Below, in pieces: positions 1-8,241 of a stretch of DNA of 35,461 bases (positions are counted from its first letter, which is position 1; the number at the start of each line of letters is the position of its first letter). Below the pieces are notes generated by a model. It had not been told where the DNA came from. It made no database searches and saw only the letters and a list, made by a program, of their open reading frames with translations. Made by a program: the position numbers and the translations under genes. The stretch is from Myxococcota bacterium (GTDB lineage Bacteria > Myxococcota_A > Bradymonadia > Bradymonadales > GCA-2716585), in the NCBI GenBank assembly GCA_963169075.1, contig CAUJGC010000464.1, positions 1-35,461 on the forward strand, given 5' to 3'.

Positions 1-95
1 ACGACGGAACCACCGCAGCAGAGCGCCTCTTTGGCCACAAACCACTAGACTTATTCAGCTTTATGCTTGAAAGACTGGCCCCGCCCAGGCCGCCA

Positions 96-1049
96 TCAGG
101 CAGGCTTGGATCTCACAGAACAGCTCATGCATGACGAGTTGACGGACAAGGCCTCAATAAATATAGTTGTGGCATTCTCAGCACTCATGGGAGGAGCAAC
201 GCGCTCGTGGATCGTGTTATGAGCAATTAATACATCTTCTGCATGGTGAATTTGAATCTCACCATGGTGAACAATGTTATGTAGAATGGAGGCCTGACGA
301 GGATGGAAGTAGCTATTTCCTATAATGCCAATAGACTTACTGCTGAAATCAGATGAACTTGGTATTTCAAACATACAATGAGATACAACCAATCCGGCGT
401 TTAATTCGGGGGAGTCTGTTCCTGTTGAACCTGGCTCCATTTTTATGCTGAAATCATCAATATCCTTAAAGGTGCATCCTGAGATCGTGATGTTGGAACA
501 TGAGTGAGTCATAGATATGCCGATTCGATATATTGACTCAAGGATGCAGCCGCGGATGATGATGTGTTGAGAGGAGAGAGGTTCACTGTTTGATATTTCA
601 CCACTCCTTGAAATGTGAATGCCATCGCCGCCACAGTTCTGGATAGTCAAGCCCTCAACGTTGAGCCCTTGGCAACCACGGATATCGATGGCATGAAGTC
701 GCATGATACTTGGATTTGGGTCTTCAATTTGTCCGTTATTCAGGAGGAGATTTGAAAACTTCAGATTTCGCCTCATGACGTTGTAGGGAGTGTAGAATAG
801 GTACTTGTCATTGGCGAGAGGTGATGGTGATTCTCTGAATATTTTAGAGGAGGGACCGTCTCCACGGAATTCAATATTGTTTTTTGTGATTTCAATTCCG
901 GCGGATATGTCCTCAATGAGATAGTCTCCCGTCGGGAAGTAGATGACACCCCCGCTCGCGGGGAGGCTGTCGATCAAGGCTTGGATGACACCTTGGTCAG
1001 GCGTTACTCCATCTCCAGCTGCACCGTGATTCTTGACATTATAGATCAT
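96..1049 (-). CDS. Right-handed parallel beta-helix / pectate-lyase-superfamily-like protein (317 aa), no evident signal peptide
   Basis: N-terminus MIYNVKNHGAAGDGVTPDQGVIQALIDSLPASGGVIYFPTGDYLI matches the Pectate_lyase_3-type start (GAxGDGxTxDxxxIQxAIDxxxxxGGxVYFPxGxYxI), followed by beta-helix-like repeats (GLTIQNCGGDGIHIS, NITISGCTFKDI). ATG overlaps the upstream gene's stop by 4 nt (ATGA at 1046-1049). Confidence 0.85.
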   Translation of the reverse strand: MIYNVKNHGAAGDGVTPDQGVIQALIDSLPASGGVIYFPTGDYLIEDISAGIEITKNNIEFRGDGPSSKIFRESPSPLANDKYLFYTPYNVMRRNLKFSNLLLNNGQIEDPNPSIMRLHAIDIRGCQGLNVEGLTIQNCGGDGIHISRSGEISNSEPLSSQHIIIRGCILESIYRIGISMTHSCSNITISGCTFKDIDDFSIKMEPGSTGTDSPELNAGLVVSHCMFEIPSSSDFSSKSIGIIGNSYFHPRQASILHNIVHHGEIQIHHAEDVLIAHNTIHERVAPPMSAENATTIFIEALSVNSSCMSCSVRSKPA

Positions 1050-3286
1050 CGTACTCTGCTCCAGTGGCGGATTACATTCTGATGTCCGTAGAAGATCCAG
1101 GTGGAGTAGTTATGCGGTTCAGTGAAGAGTAGATCCGAGTAACCATCGGAGTCAATATCTGAGATGGCTACATGAAGACCAAGCAGGATCTCTGGAGTAT
1201 ATGTGGGGGTATAATTTCGGATTCCAATGGAAAGATCTGCTAGATTTGTGGTGATCTCTCCTTGGGGGGTAAAGGGGCCAAGAAAGACCAGGATATAGCC
1301 TCCCGCGGAGGAGTTTTCTAGACGCTGATTCTCCCCATGACCTGAGTCACCACCTTCGGGTGCGCCTACCACGAGATCTTGGTAGCCATCTCCGTTCAGG
1401 TCACCTGCCGCGAAGCTGTATCCCAAGATGCCCCGATTCGAAGCAAAGAGCGAGGGGCCAGGAGTGAGGGTCCAGTTGGCCTCTTCATGTGAAATACTTG
1501 TGAATGGGCTATAGAAATCATGTACTTTGTTCTCTTCTGGAGAGCTGAGTACAATATCACAGCGTCCGTCGGAGTCGAGGTCTACCAATTCAAAGGGCTT
1601 CTGCTGAAATCCATAGGATGGTTGCCACTCTCCAAGATCCTGTAAAGATGGATAGTCTGAGTTTATTGGGCCATAGGCGATGAAGGCATGTGTGATCCCC
1701 TCTCGCTTGGCGAGAAGGAAGAGATCACCAGCACCATCAGCATTGAAGTCACAAACACCTGCAGTAGAGAAAGTGGTGTCACTGATGCTGGCGTTTTCTG
1801 CCAAAATTAGAGTCGGCTCCGTTTGAGAATCAAGAAAATCTGATGTGTTACTCCAGAGTGCCCAGTCAACCTTTGTGACATTTCCAGAGGAGGGATCTGT
1901 TTCCACGACCCAGGAGACAATGTCTTCAACGGAGTCTCCCGTGAGCTCCCCGAAGGCTGCAGATGGTCGGACAGACGGGATGATTGTGGAGGGGAGCCAC
2001 TGCGTTGAAGCTCCTGGAGGTGGCCCGTCATAGATCCGGGTGGACCATTCAACTGTCGGGGTCGAGAATCGTCCAGGTTGAATCAGGTCAAATGTGCCAT
2101 CATTGTTGATGTCAAATATGGATGAGTATGGGAATACTCCAAATCCGCCTGGAGGTGTTGAAAAGTGTCCAAGATTGGTTGCTTGTCGGGTCTCTCGATG
2201 GATGCTGTAGATGTGAGAATAACTATGCTCTCTTTCTCCAGGGCTTAGCGTGACGATAGTCTCCCCATGGCCTATAGGGTTTACGTTTATCTCGCTATCG
2301 CGTGCTTCTCCCATCAAACCTATATCAGCGCGTGTTGTTGTGATAAATCGCGGTACAACGCCCAGAATAGCTTCGTCTTCATGTACAGCCCAGAGGATGG
2401 ACTGCCCGGCCTCAAGCCATAGAGGGATGTCCATCCGGAACCCCACACTCCCGCTTACGAGAGGTCGTCCACCGGGGAGTCCATCGGGTATCTCCTGAGA
2501 TGAGAAAGAGCAGATGGTATTTGATGTAGAGCGGCAATCTGAGGTCTTCAATATAAAAAAAGGAAAATCATCAGGATGAGGGTAGTTGTCGTTTATGGTG
2601 AGATCAAAAGTAAAGAGCCCTTCATAAGGTGCGGTCCATTTGAAGACGCGATAGGGGACCTCTCCGAGGCATTCCCCATTAAAGGAGCCCTGGTGCGCCG
2701 TCAGCGGAGGTACCTCCAGGGGTCTGCCGAGGCTGGAGCCGAGGTCGTGGTCCACACAGGACCAGTCTTGGCAGGCATCGAAGCTGTCACACGCGGGGTC
2801 GAGGCAGTCGGTGAGTCCGTTGCCATCGTTGTCGATGAGGTCATCGCAGCGAAGGGCCTCGTTCTGGCAACTGAGGGAGCCGCCCTGGCATGTGAGGGCG
2901 GCGGTGCCGTCACAGGCGAGCCTTCCGTCGAGGCAGGGGCCGCAGGGGTCGTCGGGCATCGCGGTGAGGGCGGTGCAGCCTCCGCAGGCGTTGGGCTCGG
3001 CGCAGGAGGTGGTGTCGGTGTCGGTGTCGCTGTTGCTCCCCACGTCGGGTGGCTTTGCGGTGTCGGGCTCGGTGTCTGGTGAAGCGTCGAGGGCGTCGGT
3101 GTTGAGGTTGGCGTCATCAGACTCGGCAGTGTCGGCTTGGGAAGGGGCATCGTCCGCGGTGTCTTGTGCGCTGTGGTTGCCTGCATCCGTGGCGGGCTCG
3201 TCCTGCTCATCGGGGTCGGAGCAGGCGAGGAGCAGGCTGAGGAGCAGCGTGAGCGGGAGGCGAAGGTCAAGTTGAGGCCGATACAT
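1046..3286 (-). CDS. FG-GAP/VCBS-repeat lipoprotein (about 746 aa from internal Met at 3286)
   Basis: MYRPQLDLRLPLTLLLSLLLACSDPDEQ... is a lipoprotein signal peptide with lipobox LLLAC. It is followed by an Asp/Thr-rich linker, a Cys-rich segment with RCDDLIDNDGNGLTDCLDPAC, and FG-GAP-like units (DINNDGTFDLIQPG, DFNADGAGDLFLL, DLNGDGYQDLVVGAPEGG, DIDSDGYSDLLFTEP). The ORF extends to 3316, but 3286 gives a proper signal peptide. Confidence 0.88.
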   Translation of the reverse strand: MYRPQLDLRLPLTLLLSLLLACSDPDEQDEPATDAGNHSAQDTADDAPSQADTAESDDANLNTDALDASPDTEPDTAKPPDVGSNSDTDTDTTSCAEPNACGGCTALTAMPDDPCGPCLDGRLACDGTAALTCQGGSLSCQNEALRCDDLIDNDGNGLTDCLDPACDSFDACQDWSCVDHDLGSSLGRPLEVPPLTAHQGSFNGECLGEVPYRVFKWTAPYEGLFTFDLTINDNYPHPDDFPFFILKTSDCRSTSNTICSFSSQEIPDGLPGGRPLVSGSVGFRMDIPLWLEAGQSILWAVHEDEAILGVVPRFITTTRADIGLMGEARDSEINVNPIGHGETIVTLSPGEREHSYSHIYSIHRETRQATNLGHFSTPPGGFGVFPYSSIFDINNDGTFDLIQPGRFSTPTVEWSTRIYDGPPPGASTQWLPSTIIPSVRPSAAFGELTGDSVEDIVSWVVETDPSSGNVTKVDWALWSNTSDFLDSQTEPTLILAENASISDTTFSTAGVCDFNADGAGDLFLLAKREGITHAFIAYGPINSDYPSLQDLGEWQPSYGFQQKPFELVDLDSDGRCDIVLSSPEENKVHDFYSPFTSISHEEANWTLTPGPSLFASNRGILGYSFAAGDLNGDGYQDLVVGAPEGGDSGHGENQRLENSSAGGYILVFLGPFTPQGEITTNLADLSIGIRNYTPTYTPEILLGLHVAISDIDSDGYSDLLFTEPHNYSTWIFYGHQNVIRHWSRVR

Positions 3287-3300
3287 CGCAGATCTCCGGG

Positions 3301-4905
3301 CTATTTGCTCACCCATGCATCGTCTTCGCGGACGTAGAGAACCGGCTGGCCAGCCGCAGCGGCGCGGTTGACGAGCAGGGAGCCGTTGGGAGCGTGGGTG
3401 ATGTGGTCATCAGGGACGGAGGCCGGAGCCTGCTTGACGACGTAGAGTGCGACGGCCTCCTTCTCGCCGGAGTCCTTGCCCATGACGCCAGCGGCGAGGG
3501 TGTTGGGGATGCGGCCATTGGAGTCGTCGACGCTGTAGTCGAAGTGGTTGTCGGTGATGAAGCCGGTCAAGGCGACCCGATCCAGGTTGTAGGTCCAGCC
3601 CTTGAGTCCTGAGGTCGCGGTGGTGACCTCCGCATCGACCTGGGCCAGCGTGTTGGCGATCAGGATTTGAGATTGGATTGCGTTGTTGTAGCCGCCGAGG
3701 CTCATCGAGGTGCGGAAGCGAGACAGGATGTTCTCAGCGGCGAGGTAGACGCGGCGCGTGGCGGGCGGCGTGGTGTTGTCGAGGGTGGTGTTGCTGTTGC
3801 CGGTGTTGAGGGCGAGGCCGGTGTTGGTCGGGTCGGTGTTCCCCGTATAGCGCATGACGTTGCCGACGACCATAAGTCGATCGCAATTTTCAGCGTAGAC
3901 CGCGGATTTTGCGGAGTTGGCCTGTGTGATGATGTTGTGGGTCACCAGGAGGTCTTGGCATGGCGTCTCAGCGGTGGCGCCGCTGGGTGCTTTGCCGTCA
4001 ATGAAGATGGCGTGGTTGCCAGTGGCTGCGATGTCGTTATTGGAGACGCGGCCCTGACGGCAGGAGGTCAGCGCGATGGGGTAGCCACTGGGCGCGGCGA
4101 TCCGGTTGAGATCGATGCCGAAGTTGGAGACGACGCTGAGGGAGACGTTGGCTGGAATGCGGTTGGCAGAGAGAAGGACGTCTGTGACGGGGTAGAAGCC
4201 GCCGCTGCCTGTACGAATGCCCGCGATCTCCAAATCGAGGTCAGCGTCGCTGAAGTTGTTGGCGAAGGTGATCGATGAGAGCGTGGTGGCCGAGGTAGAG
4301 GTTGATATGGCCGAGAGGGCTTTGTAGAGGGTGCCTGAGGCGAGGCGTGTGAAGGAGCAATCCAGTATGCGGACGTCATGGACGTTATCTCGCAAGCGGA
4401 TGGCCTGCTCTCCGAGTTGTTGGAAGTGGCAGGATTGAATATCGAGGTGTGAGGAGGACCCCGAGGAGGGGGCGGCTTGGATGCCGTAGCCACGGCTGGC
4501 GTTGTAGGTCGTCGTGAAGGCGACGCGTAGGACACGGACGCGGGTGCTTTGAGGGATGTTGAGTGCAACAGGGCGGTTGTTGGTGTCACCCTGGCCGCTC
4601 AGATCCAGCGTCATGTCCCGGATGAGCACATCCGTGGCAGCAGCGGCGGTCTCGATGAGTCGCGTGGTCGGGTTGCTCGTGTCAAGCTTGATGATGGTGG
4701 CGCCGAGACCATCTCCCATAAGCTGAACCCTGGATTTCAGGAGAAGTCCCCAGGCCGAGGGGCTATCTGCGCTGATAGTGTAGGTTCCCGCAGGTAGATA
4801 CACAACCCCGCCGCCTGCATTGTAGGCGTCCTCAATAGCAGTTTGGATGGCTTTGCGTTTATTGGGTTCGTTCGAATAGGGCGGCTGGCTGACATCGTAG
4901 ATCAT
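3301..4905 (-). CDS. Right-handed beta-helix / pectate-lyase-superfamily-like (tailspike-like) protein (534 aa), no evident signal peptide
   Basis: MIYDVSQPPYSNEPNKRKAIQTAIEDAYNAGGGVVYLPAGTYTIS start plus repeated beta-helix rungs. C-terminus ...NGSLLVNRAAAAGQPVLYVREDDAWVSK. GAGGAG ribosome-binding site just upstream of the ATG, and an in-frame TAG a few codons upstream excludes an N-terminal extension. Confidence 0.88.
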   Translation of the reverse strand: MIYDVSQPPYSNEPNKRKAIQTAIEDAYNAGGGVVYLPAGTYTISADSPSAWGLLLKSRVQLMGDGLGATIIKLDTSNPTTRLIETAAAATDVLIRDMTLDLSGQGDTNNRPVALNIPQSTRVRVLRVAFTTTYNASRGYGIQAAPSSGSSSHLDIQSCHFQQLGEQAIRLRDNVHDVRILDCSFTRLASGTLYKALSAISTSTSATTLSSITFANNFSDADLDLEIAGIRTGSGGFYPVTDVLLSANRIPANVSLSVVSNFGIDLNRIAAPSGYPIALTSCRQGRVSNNDIAATGNHAIFIDGKAPSGATAETPCQDLLVTHNIITQANSAKSAVYAENCDRLMVVGNVMRYTGNTDPTNTGLALNTGNSNTTLDNTTPPATRRVYLAAENILSRFRTSMSLGGYNNAIQSQILIANTLAQVDAEVTTATSGLKGWTYNLDRVALTGFITDNHFDYSVDDSNGRIPNTLAAGVMGKDSGEKEAVALYVVKQAPASVPDDHITHAPNGSLLVNRAAAAGQPVLYVREDDAWVSK

Positions 4906-5107
4906 GGACTCCTCGCGTAGCTGCTAACACCTGGGGTGATAACGCAAGAGAGAGTCTCCCCCCCCCCTTGTCCCCTTGTCAACTCTTTTTTCATAGGTGT
5001 CTTGAGCGTCGTCGTAGACGGAGCTACCGGGTGACAGGTCGCTATGTAGGGGAGAAGAGGGGGGGGGAAGCGCCTCAAGCCGCGACGCCGGGCGCGCTGA
5101 GGCGCGC

Positions 5108-6532
5108 TCAGCGCTTGCAGCTCGCCGTGTGGCCGCCCTGGCAGGCCTTGTCGTGGAGGGTCCAGGCGCGGGCCTTGTCGGCGGGGACGCCGCGGCCCTG
5201 CTCGTAGAGGTTGCCGAGGTTGGCGCAGCTCACCGCGAGGCCGCGGTCACAGGCGGCCTCGTAGAGCTCGGCGGCGCGCTTGAGATCGGCGGGGACGCCG
5301 TCTCCTGTCTCAAAGCGCCGCCCGAGGTTGTTGCAGGCGCCGTCGTGGCCGTGGTTGCACGCTCGTTCAAAGTATCGGGCGGCGACCTTGGCGTCGCGCG
5401 GGACGTCCTGCGCGGCGTCGTAGGTGATGCCGAGGTTGAAGCAGGCGCTCCCGGAGCCTGCGTCGCAGGCTTTCTTGTAGAGGGCGAGCGCCTGGGCGAG
5501 GTCGCGGGGGCGGAGGTTGCCCTCGTCGTAGATCACCGCGAGGTTGTAGCAGCCGTTGGCTTGGCCGAGGTTGCAGGCGCGCTGGAGGAGGTCCAGCGCC
5601 TGGGCGTCCTCGCGGAGCTTGACGCGCCCGAGGAGGTGGAGCCCGGCGAGCTTGACGCAGGCGTCTTGATCGCCCGCCTCGCAGGTCGGGTCGAGGAGCT
5701 GGAGGATCCGGGCGTTGTTGTCGGGGGTGTCGGGGCCGTCGATGGAGAGCACGGCCAGGTTGTAGCAGCCGTAGCGGCTCCCGGCGGCGCAGGCCTCCTG
5801 GTAGAGCGCCTCTGCGCGCGCGAGGTCCTGCTGGACGCCGCGGCCGTTTCGATAGAGGAAGCCGAGGTCGCTGCAGTCATCCGCCGATCCGGCGTTGCAT
5901 CCCAGCCGGTGGAAGTAGGCGGCCTTGGCGTCGTCCTGGTTGAAGTGCCGCTTCGCGACCTCCTGGCAGCTCTGCGCGAAGCCCCCCTCGCAGGCGGCGG
6001 CGAGGTAGCGGAGCCCCTTGTCTTCATCGCGGGGCACCTGGGCGCCTCTCAGGTAGAGGATCCCCAGGTTGTTGCAGGCGAGCGGCTCCTTGCCCTGACA
6101 GGCTTTATTGTAAAATTCTATAGCTTTTTTGATGTTTTTAGGCTTTCTTTTGCCGAACTCGTAGTTGATCCCGAGGTTGGCGCAGCTTGACATGTAGTTG
6201 AGCCGACAGGCCTTCTCGTAGGCGAGGTCGCCTTTTACGGGGGCCTGGAGCGCTGCGGGGCCTTGGGTGTAGATGACGCCGAGGTTATGGCAGCCGCCGG
6301 GCGAGCCGCCCTCGCAGGCCTTCTTGAAGAGGCTCAAGGCCATCGCGAGGTCTTGCGGGACCTCGGCGCCCTCGTGGTAGAGGACGCCGAGGTCATCGCA
6401 CGCCTGGCTGTCGCCCTGATCGCAGCGCGCCTTGTAGGCGGCAGCCTTGTCCTGGGCGTCGGCGGGGGCGACGTGGAGGAGCAGGCCGAGGGCCAGCGCG
6501 AAGGAGGGGGCGGTGTATCGGGGGCGTCGCAT
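5108..6532 (-). CDS. Secreted Cys-rich Sel1-like repeat (Hcp-like) protein (474 aa)
   Basis: Signal peptide MRRPRYTAPSFALALGLLLHVAPADAQ, then about 13 SLR units each with a CX7C pair (CDQGDSQACDDLGVLYHEG, CEGGSPGGCHNLGVIYTQG, CQGKEPLACNNLGILYLRG ...). Confidence 0.92.
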   Translation of the reverse strand: MRRPRYTAPSFALALGLLLHVAPADAQDKAAAYKARCDQGDSQACDDLGVLYHEGAEVPQDLAMALSLFKKACEGGSPGGCHNLGVIYTQGPAALQAPVKGDLAYEKACRLNYMSSCANLGINYEFGKRKPKNIKKAIEFYNKACQGKEPLACNNLGILYLRGAQVPRDEDKGLRYLAAACEGGFAQSCQEVAKRHFNQDDAKAAYFHRLGCNAGSADDCSDLGFLYRNGRGVQQDLARAEALYQEACAAGSRYGCYNLAVLSIDGPDTPDNNARILQLLDPTCEAGDQDACVKLAGLHLLGRVKLREDAQALDLLQRACNLGQANGCYNLAVIYDEGNLRPRDLAQALALYKKACDAGSGSACFNLGITYDAAQDVPRDAKVAARYFERACNHGHDGACNNLGRRFETGDGVPADLKRAAELYEAACDRGLAVSCANLGNLYEQGRGVPADKARAWTLHDKACQGGHTASCKR

Positions 6533-6538
6533 GGTGCC

Positions 6539-8083
6539 TCAAGGCCTGTGGGAAGCGGAGGTCGGCAGGAGGACCGTGATGCGGGTGCCCTCGCCGGGGG
6601 TGGAGTCGCAGAGGAGCTGCCCGCGGTGCTCCTCGATGATCTGGAGGGTGAGGGGGAGGCCGAGGCCGGTGCCCTTGGCCTTGAGGCTGAAGAAGGGCTC
6701 GAAGCTGCGCGCGCGCTGGGCTTCGGGGATGCCGACGCCGGTGTCCTCGATGGTGAGGGTGACGTGGTCTGGGTGGTGCGCGGTGCGGACGGTCAGGCGT
6801 CGGCTGGGGGCGTCCTCCATGGCCTCGCGGGCGTTGCGGATGAGGTTGAGGAGGGCGCGGCGGAGCTGGGGGGCGTCGATGAGGACGGGGGGGAGGTGGG
6901 GGGTGAGGTGGAGGTGCAGGGCGACGCCGGAGGCTTCGAGGTCGTCGCGCTGGAAGTCGATGACGGCCTCGACGAGCGCGTTGAGGTCGCCGGGGATGGG
7001 GTTGGGGTCGGGGAGGCGCGCGAAGCGGAGGTAGTCCTCGGTGAGGACGCCGAGGCGCTCGGCCTCCTCGATGACGGCGCGGAGGGTGAGCTGGGGCTCG
7101 GCGTCGGGGGGGATGCCGTGGTCGATCAGCTCGTCGGAGAGCAGCTCGGCGTTGAGGCGGATGGTGGAGAGGGGGTTGCGCAGCTCGTGGGTGACCTTGG
7201 CGGCCAGCTCCCCGATGGCGGCGAGGCGCTCGCTCTTGATGAGGGCCTGGGACTGATCGCGGAGGGCGGCGTCGCGCTCCGCGATGGCGGCGACCATGTG
7301 GTTGAACTCTCCGGCGAGGACGCCGATCTCGTCGCGCGAGCGGACGGGGGGGATGGGTCGGTAGTCGCCGCCTGCGATGCGCCGGGCGCCCTCGGCCAGC
7401 AGCGAGAGGGGGCGGATGGTGAGCTGGACGACGAACATGATGCTCGCGGAGACGAGGAGCGCGACCAGGGAGAGGGCGACGGCGGCGCCGAAGGCGGAGG
7501 ACTCGCCGCTCTGGGCGCGGAGGAGGGCGCGGTCGATCTGCTCGCGGACGTTGCGCTGGGAGGCGCGGATGCGCGTGGCGAGGCGTCGCTCGGTGCGTCG
7601 CAGCTCGGCCTGGAGGGCCTCGGCTTCGTCGGTGCGGCCTGCGGTGAGGGCCGCGGCGAAGCGGTCGGAGGTGGCGCTGAACTCGGCGTTGAGGGCGCGC
7701 GTCTCGTCGAGGTCGCGGTCGAGCGCCTGGAGGAAGGCCAGCTCGTCAGGGCTGCGCGGGAGGAGGAGCTGGGTGTGGACGTGGTCGCGGGCGCGGGCGA
7801 GCTTGAGGTCGATCTGCTCGGGGAAGTTGTAGAGGGAGCGGCTGGCGAGGAGGTTCTTCTTGAGGGCGAGGGCGTCGCGCTCGTTGAGGACGACGCTGTA
7901 GGAGCGCAGGTCGCTGCGCAGGTCGTTGAGGGCCAGGCTCAACGGGACGTAGCCCGCGTTGATCAGCTCGACTTCATTATAGATCGCGCGCATCTGCACG
8001 ATCTGGAAGGTCAGGACCGCCCCGAAGGTGAGGAGCATCAGGGTGAAGGCGAGGAAGATCTTGGTCGCGATGGAGAGGCGCAT
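6539..8083 (-). CDS. Membrane-bound sensor histidine kinase (HAMP + HisKA + HATPase_c), 514 aa
   Basis: TM1 near the N-terminus, TM2 near residue 215, HAMP (RPLSLLAEGARRIAGGDYRPIPPVRSRDEIGVLAGEFNHM), H-box KVTHELRNPLSTIRLNAELL, N-box LLNLIRNAREAM, G-boxes IEDTGVGIP and KGTGLGLPL. 6 bp upstream of the Sel1 gene. Confidence 0.95.
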   Translation of the reverse strand: MRLSIATKIFLAFTLMLLTFGAVLTFQIVQMRAIYNEVELINAGYVPLSLALNDLRSDLRSYSVVLNERDALALKKNLLASRSLYNFPEQIDLKLARARDHVHTQLLLPRSPDELAFLQALDRDLDETRALNAEFSATSDRFAAALTAGRTDEAEALQAELRRTERRLATRIRASQRNVREQIDRALLRAQSGESSAFGAAVALSLVALLVSASIMFVVQLTIRPLSLLAEGARRIAGGDYRPIPPVRSRDEIGVLAGEFNHMVAAIAERDAALRDQSQALIKSERLAAIGELAAKVTHELRNPLSTIRLNAELLSDELIDHGIPPDAEPQLTLRAVIEEAERLGVLTEDYLRFARLPDPNPIPGDLNALVEAVIDFQRDDLEASGVALHLHLTPHLPPVLIDAPQLRRALLNLIRNAREAMEDAPSRRLTVRTAHHPDHVTLTIEDTGVGIPEAQRARSFEPFFSLKAKGTGLGLPLTLQIIEEHRGQLLCDSTPGEGTRITVLLPTSASHRP

Positions 8084-8124
8084 GGTCCTCAGAGAGCCGG
8101 TGGTGAGGGCCGCCGGGGGCGGCT

Positions 8125-8153
8125 TTGACTGGTAGGAGAAGGTGTGCTAGTGA
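8125..8153 (+). promoter_or_regulatory. Candidate promoter for the PEGA gene / envelope block
   Basis: TTGACT (8125-8130), 17-bp spacer, TAGTGA (8148-8153), in the 158-bp divergent region before ATG 8242. Same TTGAC-N17-TAG spacing as at 29092. Confidence 0.35.
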
Positions 8154-8241
8154 GTCGGGTTTTCATGGTCCCACCCCCGTGCTGGTGTGGGGCTGCCGCG
8201 GACGGCGTCCCGAGCATAGAGCAGGTTGAGGGTGGTTGGCC

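Noticed and set aside
1032-1044. TTGACATTATAG as a plus-strand promoter
   Set aside because: No spacing between the boxes and it lies in a coding region of the opposite strand; chance match.
5129-6190. 353-aa plus-strand ORF opposite the Sel1 gene
   Set aside because: Antisense to 13 clear CX7C Sel1 units; Val/Ala/Gly-rich compositional artefact.
6263-8128. 621-aa plus-strand ORF opposite the histidine kinase and Sel1 genes
   Set aside because: Low-complexity E/G/D/V/A translation; the minus strand encodes unmistakable HAMP/HisKA/HATPase and Sel1 motifs.
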